Below, in pieces: positions 10,571-19,507 of a stretch of DNA of 64,000 nt (its first letter is position 1; each line of letters starts with the position of its first letter). Under the pieces are notes generated by a model. The model ran no database searches. It was not told the DNA's origin and saw only the letters and a program-made list of their open reading frames with translations. Where the stretch lies: assembly GCA_003194525.1 (NCBI GenBank), contig NBIV01000012.1, forward strand, positions 531,263 to 595,262, in the 5' to 3' direction. This DNA is from Gracilariopsis chorda (lineage: Eukaryota; Rhodophyta; Florideophyceae; Gracilariales; Gracilariaceae). The position numbers were made by a program, and so were the translations under genes.

Positions 10571-10636
10571 AGTAGAGCTTACGGAGCGAGAAAGAAAAAT
10601 TTGTAATCCTCTCTTCCTCACCCCGTAAGCTCTACT
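10571..10636. repeat. Inverted repeat, 14-bp perfect arms, 38-base loop
   Basis: AGTAGAGCTTACGG at 10571-10584 is matched exactly by CCGTAAGCTCTACT at 10623-10636. The loop is purine/pyrimidine-rich. It could be a small foldback element or a hairpin RNA; there is no direct evidence of transcription. Confidence 0.6.
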
Positions 10637-10754
10637 CAAATTTGCACATTCTATGCGTCTTCAAACACGTGTTATACAGCACTCTGGTGGCTTCTGGGGA
10701 TATCTCTGCCGAGACATCCCTAGCTGCGATAACTTTTGTGCAAGCGAAGAATTT

Positions 10755-10762
10755 CAACGGTA
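10755..10762 (+). promoter_or_regulatory. CAACGGTA motif upstream of membrane-protein gene
   Basis: This exact 8-mer lies 203 bases before the ATG at 10965, in the region shared with the divergent GNAT gene. Regulatory role inferred from recurrence in similar places. Confidence 0.35.
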
Positions 10763-10964
10763 TGAGATCTCACCTCATGGATGATCGAATGCAAGACTAC
10801 TTGAACCCCCCATCGTGACGTGCGGTGTGAAGATGAAGAGCATCTGAAGCGGATGCGTGTCTACAGACTGAAGCTTTGCTTCCAGCAAGCCCTGGTTTAA
10901 GTGCACTCTTTTCCTCCTCTTCTGGTTGCTCTTTGAATTCGACTCGCCTCTTCTTCAACCAAGG

Positions 10965-11813
10965 ATGGGTAAAGTCAACCCTTGGCTTGCGCTTGGGTTT
11001 CCAATAAGCATTATTCTAGGTTACACAGCGTATTCTGGCGCTACTCGACAAGACCTCTATCGGCTTGAGACCCCATCGTACGCAGCGCAAGGAATAGGTC
11101 AGGATATATCGAATCTCTTCATAGTTCTACCGGCCTTCACTGCCAGTTTGATACTATCTTGGCGAAAATCGCTTCGCGCTTTGCTTGTGCACACTGGAGT
11201 GCTTGCTTACCTAGTTTATTCTTATTCTATGTACGCCATCACCTTGCATTTCAACTCTTTATTCTTAATGTACGTGTCGTGTTTTGGGCTGTCGTTCTAT
11301 TCAATGGTAGGAATATTGGTGAACATAGACTCAGGAGCTTTGCACACATCAATCACAGGCAGGTCCTCACACAAATGGTTCCGGATTGGTCTTGCATCCT
11401 TGTTCATATTAGTGGCGGCCTTGTTTTACGTGATGTGGCTCAGCGAGATCATTGCACACTTGCAGACTGGAACCACGCCTCATAGCATCGCAGAAACAGG
11501 ATTACCATCGAATATGGTGCATGTGCTCGACATAGGAGTTGTACTGCCGCTATTTGTGCTTACGGCTCTGTGGCTACTCTTGGATTCCCGTTTTGGGTAC
11601 TTGTTCGCGCCTGTTGTTTTAAACTTCACCCTGTGCATGTCAGTTGCTCTTACGAGTATGGTATATTTCATGTATGTCAAGGGAGTGACAGAAACTGTTG
11701 CTCCATGCCTGTTGTTTGTGGTTCTGTTTGTCCTTAATCTGGCTTTTGATATTAAGTATTTGAGCTTGCTTTCAGGACACACACTTGAGCTGCAAGAAGA
11801 TAAGCAAGAATAA
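10965..11813 (+). CDS. Polytopic membrane protein resembling bacterial conserved hypothetical family
   Basis: A 282-residue protein with about eight hydrophobic segments (for example LALGFPISIILGYTAYSG, LLVHTGVLAYLVYSYSMYA, IGLASLFILVAALFYVMW, LLFVVLFVLNLAF). The start ATG 10965 follows a frame open from TTG only. The motifs GQDISNLFIVLPAFTASLIL and YSYSMYAITLHFNSLFLMYV recall uncharacterised bacterial integral membrane proteins with 'GQDL..L....P' and 'Y.YA.YAF...FN.LFL.Y'. No enzymatic signature is visible. Such similarity in an alga suggests either an old plastid-lineage gene or transfer from bacteria. I know no function. The last residues (LELQEDKQE) are a charged cytosolic-type tail. Confidence 0.7.
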   Translation: MGKVNPWLALGFPISIILGYTAYSGATRQDLYRLETPSYAAQGIGQDISNLFIVLPAFTASLILSWRKSLRALLVHTGVLAYLVYSYSMYAITLHFNSLFLMYVSCFGLSFYSMVGILVNIDSGALHTSITGRSSHKWFRIGLASLFILVAALFYVMWLSEIIAHLQTGTTPHSIAETGLPSNMVHVLDIGVVLPLFVLTALWLLLDSRFGYLFAPVVLNFTLCMSVALTSMVYFMYVKGVTETVAPCLLFVVLFVLNLAFDIKYLSLLSGHTLELQEDKQE

Positions 11814-11940
11814 CTACTTTGGGCCTATACATTTGTCGTTTTAAAGGTTTTTGTATAGGGTATATCTACTACGTTCTAAGCATTTGCACATTGCGCTACG
11901 CCTGGTTACCTGTATTGCAAAGGTGCTCTCAACGTACTTC

Positions 11941-11963
11941 GCGAGATATGTCACATATCTCGC
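11941..11963. repeat. 23-base hairpin (GCGAGATATGT arms)
   Basis: GCGAGATATG at 11941-11950 pairs with CATATCTCGC at 11954-11963 around a 3-base loop. It follows the membrane-protein gene by about 130 bases. Possible transcript-end structure or protein site; function not known. Confidence 0.6.
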
Positions 11964-12156
11964 CAAGTAGCAGGGATGGAACGCAATCGATTGCTAGCGA
12001 TTGCAACATAGACTTCCAATATCATAAATTCATTGCTTTGTAGCCTTGTTCTGCAATCAACAATACAATTGTTAAGTCAATCGCAATCAGGAATGTCGAT
12101 TGCAGACTGACTAGCAATCGCAACTCCGTACAGATCTTACTCTTAACAATTATGGG

Positions 12157-12205
12157 TGTGTGTGTGGTTACGGGCACGTGCCTCTAATTCCAAGGCAACG
12201 GTATT
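12157..12205. repeat. Dispersed repeat copy 1 (related to 43663-43720)
   Basis: A GT-run followed by CTCTAATTCCAAG and then ACGGTA occurs here and again at 43663-43720 with the same order and spacing. The two copies are diverged. Family unknown. Confidence 0.4.
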
Positions 12206-13611
12206 CGCTTTCTACAAGTAGAATGCTAATTATCTATTCGACGGCTGAATTCCCCTAATAGACCCATTCGCATCTCCATTTGGCTTCCTCATCTGGCGTA
12301 ACTTGTAGCGTTTTCGGAAGGTCGGCACACCTCGACGGGCGGAACTGCATGTGCCCTGAGCGGGACTCTTAACAATTATATAACCATACGATTGCAAAGC
12401 TTCAAATAGCAACGGCGTCATTAGAATTGTACAACCACAGGAAGACAAAATTACTTCCAGTGTCTGTAGAACATCTTTACGTAACGTTACGTTTTTACAA
12501 AAGAAAGAATTCTCTGTAGTTTAACAATTACTCTTCTTTTCAGCTCTGCACCTTGCGCACCAGCTGATAGGCATTACGAACTGCGTTAGCATCCCGAAAA
12601 CGAACGTTCATCTTCAAAGAGATAATTGCTTCAAACACAAGAGAAGTCATCTTTTGCCTGTAGTTGCAAAGAATGTAGTCCGCCATGGACCATAATTACG
12701 TAACCTCTCAACCTCTGGAACAGAAACGTAAATAAAATGGCAGTTCTTGGTCCCTCGTTCAACAACTTGCGCCGTTTTCTGAAACGTAATACCAGATTTG
12801 TTTGTAAACTTCAATAACGGTAACAGTTACTCCTCTTCTGGCAATATTGATTGCGATTGGAGTTCACGCTAGGAATACTATTGCATTTCCTGGTTGACGA
12901 TGCAATCGGTGATTGCAATCGGTAATTGCAATCGATTGTATCAAAAATTCATTGCGTCCCACGCCTGGATATGTGTCTTTGCTATCACGGTTTAGGAGTA
13001 GACCTTTACTTCAGGAGCTTTCTAAGCACCCGTGATGCGGTTGAAAGTCTACCAGTGCGGAAGGGATTCAGAAGACCAAGAACCTTAAATGCTGCTTGGA
13101 AATTCTGGTTGCCAAGTACAGCGTCTTCATACTCATGTACTGGTCATGCGCTTGATGGCGTTCTAAAACAGAGAGCAATATAATTCGCCGACTGCAAATA
13201 CGGTGGGCACTTGTATAGAATCCATTGGTGGATTGTAATCGCGCTACCGTTGGCCAACGTTTTCCCTGCCTCACATTGGATCCTGCCAATCCAATCGCAA
13301 AATATCAACGTAGTTTCAGAAACCATTGAAGGGAAACGGCCCGCATTCGCGTCAAGCATTTCAGGAGTCGTAGTGATGCGAGTCCCAGAGGCTTCGTGAC
13401 CAAGCCAAAGAGACCTTACCCCGCTGGGATTATAGATAAAGAAGCTTCGTTACGAAAAGGAAATAACAGCTTCTGCGCAGAAAACGAAAAGGGTAAGGGC
13501 TACGAGGACACTTTTTCTGTGAGCGGCGGTGTAGCAGTAGTCCCCTCTGCATCGTCTCTGCAGCGTTAACTGGTTGGTATCTATTCCGAAGGCTCAGTAA
13601 ATCATTATCAT

Positions 13612-14892
13612 ATGCTACCTTCAGAACATTCGCAAGGGTGGCCGACAAGCGCCTGGAAGCCACACACAAGCGCAGCATTCGTTGCGTGTCCATCGATACG
13701 TTTTGGCTCCTGCCGAAGATTCGATGCACACCCCACGAAGCATTCTAAGACTGTTTACACAGTTCGCCCAGCGAACCGGTTCCGCAATCGTCAGGCTATG
13801 CGACTCTCGATGACTGCAGATGAAGAAGTTGCACGACACACTGCGCGTCCCATAACGTCGTCTGTACAGGGACTTGTCCGCCCGAAGCATGTGACGAATT
13901 TCTCTATTCCATACCAAGATCTTGTTATACGTGAATGGAAGAAAAATGATAGAATGGCCTGTGTGGAACTTATTGGATCCGTTCTTTCTGAGTACGGTTT
14001 AGAATGGGACCCCATTACTGCTGATAGAGACGTTGTTGAGGTGGAACAAGCGTATAGCAAGGGAGAATTTTGGGTTGTGGAGGACATAACCACAGCGACT
14101 GTTGTTGGTACAGGAGCGTTTTATGAAGTGCCACATCGAGGGAATGGTGTGGTTGAGATTAGGAAAATGTATTTACACAAGAGTGTGCGGGGACAGGGGT
14201 TGGGTTCTTTTCTGTTGTGTGCGCTTGAACAACGTGCCCTTCAACTGGGTTACAGTTCTGCGATTGTTGAGACAGCACATGTTTTGAAGGAGGCTTGTGC
14301 TCTGTACAATTGTCGTGGATATAAGGCATCTACAGGGCTGGAGACCGAGAGATGTGACTTGGTACTGGAAAAACCATTGCTTCTACCAGAATCAAACTTG
14401 AGTCACGACTTGCTGGAAGTAATTGACATGACTCGAGGGTGGACTGTAACGTATGCGTCCAAGGAACAAGTCAACCGAAACCGCCTTCTGTTTAGAGCAG
14501 TTGCGGTGCTTGTCGAGACAGGGAACAAGATTGTCGTCCACAGACGGTCTTACAAGAAAGCATCCTTCCCCGGTAGGATGGCTGCATTAGTCACGGGCTG
14601 TATCGATTGGAATGAGGATCCTCTCACAGCAGCAAAGCGGGAGGTCTTGGAAGAGGTTGGATTGTCGAATCTTGACTTTTGCGTTCCGTTCGCTCCATTC
14701 GTGGCCGATGGTGAAGGGACTGGATACAGAATCCAATTTCATCCGTTCATTGCAAGTGGGGACTTCGCCGAGGATCAAATAGTTTGTGACCCGACAGAAG
14801 TTGACTCTGCGGAACTGATGACTCGAGAGCAGATAATTGAGGCTGGCATTGGAGGATCGTTGTGGCGGGAGTTTCGTAGCCATGGACTTTAG
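13612..14892 (+). CDS. Bifunctional GNAT acetyltransferase-Nudix hydrolase
   Basis: A 426-residue single-exon protein starting at ATG 13612. The first ~75 residues are rich in S, H, R and A and may be a plastid or mitochondrial targeting peptide. Residues ~100-255 are a GNAT domain: VIREWKKNDRMACVEL, VVGTGAFYEVP, VEIRKMYLHKSVRGQGLGSF (acetyl-CoA loop RGQGLG), then YNCRGYKAS. Residues ~290-425 are a Nudix hydrolase with an intact Nudix box at about 329-351: G-x5-E-x7-REVLEEVGL. The second half resembles IPP isomerase/Nudix proteins of the 'VVHRR...KASFPGRMAALVTGC' type. Substrates of either half are unknown; an N-acetyltransferase coupled to a nucleoside-diphosphate hydrolase is inferred from the domains. 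Convergent with the phycobilisome linker gene. Confidence 0.85.
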   Translation: MLPSEHSQGWPTSAWKPHTSAAFVACPSIRFGSCRRFDAHPTKHSKTVYTVRPANRFRNRQAMRLSMTADEEVARHTARPITSSVQGLVRPKHVTNFSIPYQDLVIREWKKNDRMACVELIGSVLSEYGLEWDPITADRDVVEVEQAYSKGEFWVVEDITTATVVGTGAFYEVPHRGNGVVEIRKMYLHKSVRGQGLGSFLLCALEQRALQLGYSSAIVETAHVLKEACALYNCRGYKASTGLETERCDLVLEKPLLLPESNLSHDLLEVIDMTRGWTVTYASKEQVNRNRLLFRAVAVLVETGNKIVVHRRSYKKASFPGRMAALVTGCIDWNEDPLTAAKREVLEEVGLSNLDFCVPFAPFVADGEGTGYRIQFHPFIASGDFAEDQIVCDPTEVDSAELMTREQIIEAGIGGSLWREFRSHGL

Positions 14893-15098
14893 GGGCTTCA
14901 TGTCCAGTTGTATGATTACCACGTCAATAACATTTGTTGAAGACGAAAGAACTGTTTAATAGCATTAACGAGAGATGAAAAACTACGGGTTCTAACCAGC
15001 AAATGTAATGCGGTTGAGCACACAGCCACTTCCCCCATTTTCACAACCTTCAAAATGTTTAGGCGAAGTGACTCATTTCATGAAGTGTATCAACACCC

Positions 15099-16154
15099 TT
15101 ATACCGCAGCACCGAGTGCCTTTATCTTGGCTTCCAAAGCTGCAATCTGAGTCTTCGCGTCCGCAATTTCCTTTTGGGCATAACCAGTAATCATCTGTTC
15201 CATAGAGGTTTCCCTCTTCATATCAGCAAATTCTTGCTTAGTCAAGAACATGAAGCTGCCTGGTACTATTTCGTAGCGAGTTCGAGCTTCAGGATTCTCC
15301 TGCACTTTGACGGTCTCCATCGGTCTTCCGATGTCAATATCTGGTCGGGTAGGAATAGCCTTCTTCACGGAGACATGTGAAGGATGATAATTCATGGCAA
15401 TGACAGATACCAGCTTTGATGCAATTCCAGCCCCATCAAGAGAAAGCACGTGATTCGGGTTCTCAGTGCCTATCTGACGAGCACGACCTGTCAGAGACTT
15501 GTCGGTTGTGCCAGGGAACGAAGCCAGCGTACACATTCTATTGAACTCATCAGCAGTTTGGTATGTGCCCTTGAATCTCATGTAAGGTACAAAATCGTCT
15601 CCGAACGCGTGGTCGTATTCCTCCGAGTCGATGTAGGAATTAATCTCGGCTTCAAAGCCTTCGTTCGCTATTCGTTGCACATGTTCGGAAAGCTCCTTTT
15701 GAGAGTTCGGGCCGCGGCCGAGCAAATGCTTAAAGTTGAGCTCTACGGCTCTGTAGGGGCCGCAACACTCAAAGAAACGTCGACGATACGTGCCTGAGAG
15801 CGCAACACCGCGAACAAATTCGCGAAGCGTGATTTGTCCCGCGCGATACATAGACTCCGCGACGTAAGCTTCAGCGCGCTCAGACTCCATGACATAGGCA
15901 TTGCCAAAAACCTGTTTCCAGACCATATAACATACTGTGTCCTTATCCTCTACACCACTGATAGATGTTGTTGGAGTGTAAATCAAGTTCTGCAGAGTGA
16001 TACCATACTCCCCAGTCATGTGAAGCGTTGCCGATCGAGAACCGCTTCGACTAGGGGCTCTTTTGGGTGAAACGGATACATTTCGCAAACTACGCAAGCC
16101 TCCTTGTAGCCGGGTGGAAGGAAAAAGAGGAGAGTGAGGTACAAACGCACTCAT
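15099..16154 (-). CDS. Phycobilisome rod linker polypeptide (PF00427), plastid-targeted
   Basis: A 351-residue nuclear-encoded linker. Residues 1-45 (serine/arginine-rich: FPSTRLQGGLRSLRNVSVSP) look like a transit peptide. The PF00427 domain follows at about 70-200: VCYMVWKQVFGNAYVMESER, ITLREFVRGVALSGTYRRRFF, YRAVELNFKHLLGRGP, EIN.YIDSEEYDHAFGDDFVPYMRF. This alpha-helical domain sits inside phycobiliprotein hexamers and joins rod discs. The C-terminal part carries a linker-like extension and ends in a short coiled coil (IADAKTQIAALEAKIKALG). It is probably a phycoerythrin- or phycocyanin-associated rod linker; a gamma-type chromophorylated subunit is possible but not shown. Divergent from YJU2 at 16855. 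Confidence 0.88.
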   Translation of the reverse strand: MSAFVPHSPLFPSTRLQGGLRSLRNVSVSPKRAPSRSGSRSATLHMTGEYGITLQNLIYTPTTSISGVEDKDTVCYMVWKQVFGNAYVMESERAEAYVAESMYRAGQITLREFVRGVALSGTYRRRFFECCGPYRAVELNFKHLLGRGPNSQKELSEHVQRIANEGFEAEINSYIDSEEYDHAFGDDFVPYMRFKGTYQTADEFNRMCTLASFPGTTDKSLTGRARQIGTENPNHVLSLDGAGIASKLVSVIAMNYHPSHVSVKKAIPTRPDIDIGRPMETVKVQENPEARTRYEIVPGSFMFLTKQEFADMKRETSMEQMITGYAQKEIADAKTQIAALEAKIKALGAAV

Positions 16155-16854
16155 GTTGACTGCGCAGATGGTGCAACGGACGGGAAGACTTCGACTCGAG
16201 AATCTACCACTTGATTATGTTCCCTGAGAGAACACAGAAGGTTGAAGAATGTGGATAAAGGGTTATCACCAGAGCAGCTAAAATAAGCAAGGATAGCTGT
16301 GTACGTTCAGGAAGGTTTTTGAAAGACCAATGTGGGGATGAGCTTGTGGACGAGGGATGGTCATTTAGCGTGGCACGAGCGTGGGAATACATCAGATATC
16401 CTGTAGGGTTTCGTGGCGATCTTGCGCTCAAACCGTGTGCAAAACTTTCGAGATTATTTGAGCTCGTTCCGTATCTACAACGGTACCCTTTGTACCCTTC
16501 GTACATATCTCCGGCGCTGATCCTAAATTTTCCTGGAGCTATTTAGAAATAATATTATTCCAAAAAATTTAACATACATAAAAAATTCACACTATTGTAC
16601 AGGGTTCCAAGGATACTGTACGGATACCAGGGGTATTAGGGATACCGGAGGTAACCTTCGCTACCCCGAAGCAGCCTTCCCTGTCTGAGAGGGAGACAAA
16701 CATCGACGTGGACAATGCACGGGAAAGAACCGCTTCAGAACGGGCGTGGCGCTGAACAAGTGAAGCTGGGTCTCGTCCAAATACCAGAGCTGCATGACGT
16801 TCGAACGACGACTCTGAACAATTGACGTAGTAGCACTTGGAACGCCTTCGTACC
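16155..16854. other. Head-to-head intergenic region (rod linker / YJU2)
   Basis: Contains CAACGGTACC at 16478-16487, followed by a GTACCC/GTAC run to 16504, and AT-rich DNA at 16540-16600. No coding frame is recognised. Confidence 0.55.
16478..16487 (+). promoter_or_regulatory. CAACGGTACC motif between divergent genes
   Basis: An exact 10-mer shared with 2374-2383 and 33634-33643 (and with 7932-7941 in reverse). It lies about 325 bases from the linker ATG and 370 from the YJU2 ATG. Confidence 0.4.
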
Positions 16855-17673
16855 ATGGGTGAGCGAAAAGTGCAGGCAAAGTACTATCCACCGGACTTTG
16901 ATCCGTCTCGCCTTCCGCGGATCAAAAAGAAACGTCAAAACGAAGATGCAGTTCGTTTTATGCTCCCCATGTCCGTCCGATGCGAGTCCTGTGGAGAGTT
17001 CATGGGAACCGGCCTAAAGTTCAACGCAAAAAAGTCCGATAGCGGCGAGAACTATCTTGGAATCCGCATTTTCCGGTTCTCAATGAAATGCAAATCATGT
17101 CCGGCGACTTTTACTATAAAAACAGATCCAAAGAACAGTGACTACACATGCGAATCTGGTGTACGACGCAACTATGAGCCATGGAAAGAGAAAGAAAAGA
17201 TTCAGCAAGAAAGCAAAGAAGAACGAGAACGTCAAGATCAGGACTCCATGCAGGCCCTAGAAAATCGGACTGTTGACGCGAAAAAAGAACTAGAAGATCT
17301 TGACGTCCTCAACGAACTCAAATCAGCAAACGCTCAAAGAGCATCCATTACTGTTGACGATATTCTGGAGAAGAGCAGAGCTCTCCAGGATAGTGCTGAA
17401 AGAGAAGCTGAAGGACTGCTCAAGAATCAGGCAAAGGTAATCTTCCGAAACAGAAAACAAGCTTCTCCTACCAGAGCACAACCAAGAGAGCCATTTAAAG
17501 CAAAAGCAAGTGACAGCAAAGAGTCTTCTACCAGTTCTAGCGTTCTCAAGAACGTCAACTTAACTTTGAAGGTCAAGAAGAAGATCAAAAAGACTTATTC
17601 AAACCCATCAGCGACCAAAGAGCCTACATTGGCAGGACTAGCGCAGTATTCTAGTTCAAGCGAATCGGAGTAG
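16855..17673 (+). CDS. YJU2: Splicing factor YJU2/CCDC94 (Cwf16 family)
   Basis: A 272-residue protein whose N-terminus is diagnostic: MGERKVQAKYYPPDFDPSRL. Then come a zinc-binding pair CESC...CKSC around residues 45-88 and FTIKTDPKNSDYTCESG..RNYEPW. YJU2 joins the spliceosome at the Prp2/Prp16 stage and supports the first transesterification (branching). Residues 115-190 are a charged coiled coil (KEKEKIQQESKEERERQDQD) and the tail is lysine/serine-rich with NLS-like stretches. The start ATG 16855 is in a strong context (accATGG). Its presence fits a genome that keeps a few introns, as seen at 9078-9933. Confidence 0.92.
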   Translation: MGERKVQAKYYPPDFDPSRLPRIKKKRQNEDAVRFMLPMSVRCESCGEFMGTGLKFNAKKSDSGENYLGIRIFRFSMKCKSCPATFTIKTDPKNSDYTCESGVRRNYEPWKEKEKIQQESKEERERQDQDSMQALENRTVDAKKELEDLDVLNELKSANAQRASITVDDILEKSRALQDSAEREAEGLLKNQAKVIFRNRKQASPTRAQPREPFKAKASDSKESSTSSSVLKNVNLTLKVKKKIKKTYSNPSATKEPTLAGLAQYSSSSESE

Positions 17674-18128
17674 TAGTGTAACATAACAGCGTAAACTATT
17701 TTCCTTTTGCAATCAGATGGCCCGAAAGAAACACTGGAAATAACGACATGTGCCGAGGTTGGGAGTTACACGGAAACGAGGAATAGGGTGGGCCCTACTA
17801 GCTACATGTTCACGTCTAGGCAAAATTCTGTGTATTATCCCAATCCCCTCCACCGATAAAGTTCATTTTCTATCTATCGCCAACCGAAAGGGTATGCAGT
17901 CATAGTGGGTCTCGAAAACCTACAGTTAGTCGAAGGCTGTAGTAGCAGTTTTCTATGAGTCCCGTAAGCTGTAGAACAGACACCACTCGTGGCGTACATG
18001 AATGTAAAAATGTACTTCTGTTTATAAAGACAACAAGATTGTAAAGCCAGAGAACACCCTCACAAGTTCCAGATCAAGCGACAAGAAGCCTGTTTACCAA
18101 ATACGATTACGAATGAGAAAAATTATGA
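17674..18128. other. Tail-to-tail intergenic region (YJU2 / beta-tubulin)
   Basis: I see nothing coding. There are short partial inverted repeats around 17905-17975 (ACCTACAG / CTGTAG words). Confidence 0.5.
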
Positions 18129-19507
18129 TCACTCCACAGGTTCTTCTTCAGGTAGTTCGTCGTCATAGGCTTCTTCCCTGTACTCTCCAACATCATCTTG
18201 GTCGTCTCCGGCTGTTGCGTCTTGGTATTGGGTGTATTCTTGAATCAAATCTTGCATGTTAGACTCAGCTTCGTGGAACTCCATTTCATCCATTCCCTCA
18301 CCCGTGTACCAATGCAAGAAAGCCTTGCGCTTGAACATGACGGAGAACTGGTCTCCAACTCTCCTAAACATCTCTTGAATAGCTGTAGAATTGCCGATGA
18401 AAGTACCGGTGACCTTTTGACCCGGGGTGGAACGTTACACACACTTGTCTTGGTGTTATTCGGAATCCATTCCACAAACTGGCTGGCGTTCTTGTCTTGA
18501 ATTTTTCTCATTTCATCTTCAACTTCTTCAGTAGAAACCTTGCCTCGGAAATAGGCTGCGGCTGTGAGATAGCGACCTTCATGAGGTTTACAGTCTGCCA
18601 TCATGTTCCTTGATTCAAACATTTGAGAGGTGATTTCTGGGACACTCAAAGACTTGTACACCTGACTTCCGGGGCCGGAGAGCGGTGCGTAGCCAACGAC
18701 GAAGAAGTGCAGGCGGGGGAATGGAATGAGATTGACGGCAAGCTTGCGAAGATCGGCGTTGAGCTGACCTGGGAACCGAAGCGAGCACGTAACACCAGAC
18801 ATGACACTTGCAACCAGCTTGTTCAAGTTCTCGTAGTTGTTATCGGATGCGGGTGCCTTGAGAGTGTTGGTGCAAATGTTATACAAGGCTTCATTGTCAA
18901 TAGAGAAGACAGCATCGGCGTTCTCGATGAGCTGGTGAATGGAAAGAGTGCAGTTGTACGGCTCAACGACAGTATCGGAAACCTTCGGCGAAGGCATGAC
19001 AGAGTAGGTAACCAGCATACGATCAGGATAATCCTCACGAATCTTCGACACGAGCAGGGTACCAAGACCCGAGCCGGTACCACCACCAAGGGAGTGCGAC
19101 ACCTGGAAGCCCTGCAGAACGTCACAAGCCTCAGCTTCATGCCGAACACGATCGAGCACGGAGTCGATTAGCTCGGCGCCTTCTGTGTAGTGCCCCTTTG
19201 CCCAATTGTTTCCCGCTCCCGATTGACCACAGACAAAGTTTTCTGGACGGAAGAGCTGTCCCAATGGGCCAGCCTTGATGTTATCTAGGACGCCGGTTTC
19301 TAAGTCGAGCATAACGGAGCGGGGAACAAAGCGACCTTCAGACGATTGGGTGTAGTAGACGCCGATTCGCTCTTTCTGGTTTTCGTCGTGGCCGGTATAC
19401 TCGCCGTTGGGGTTGATTCCGTGCTCATCGGAGATGGTGGTCCAAAACGCGGTTCCCATCTGATTGCCGCATTGTCCAGCTTGAAGACAAACGATTCCGC
19501 GTGACAT
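18129..19507 (-). CDS. Beta-tubulin, frame broken by a single-base shift near the C-terminus
   Basis: The frame starts at ATG 19507 and encodes beta-tubulin through about residue 360: [10 protein letters not shown], the GTP signature [55 protein letters not shown] and [17 protein letters not shown]. Right after NVPP, at the CCCGGGG run 18421-18427, the frame is lost and runs into 60 nonsense residues ending at 18245. The correct C-terminus continues in the next frame ([20 protein letters not shown]...[17 protein letters not shown]...EEEPVE) to the stop at 18129. One missing base explains it. The N-terminus MSRG replaces the usual autoregulatory MREI, so this may be a diverged paralogue. Either an assembly error or a recent pseudogene. 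Divergent from the Myb-like gene, with a long pyrimidine-rich leader. Confidence 0.9.
18421..18427. other. Frameshift point in beta-tubulin
   Basis: Run CCCGGGG. Inserting one base here would join the two tubulin frames directly across NVPP and GQKVTGTF. Confidence 0.75.

Larger units (their letters stand above)
9934..10964. other. Head-to-head intergenic region (GNAT / membrane protein)
   Basis: This holds a CAACGGTA motif at 10755-10762 and a hairpin-forming inverted repeat at 10571-10636. Several short frames (for example 10011-10286, plus) have no recognisable similarity. Confidence 0.5.
11814..13611. other. 1.8-kb intergenic region with short palindromes and one dispersed repeat
   Basis: No gene is recognised. 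It contains a 23-base hairpin (11941-11963) and repeated ATCGATT/AATCGCAA words at about 11985-12120 and 12905-12945. There is a palindrome ACGTAACGTTACGT near 12479, a stretch at 12157-12205 related to 43663-43720, and CAACGGTA-type motifs at 12196-12203 and 13245-13252 (minus). Confidence 0.5.
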
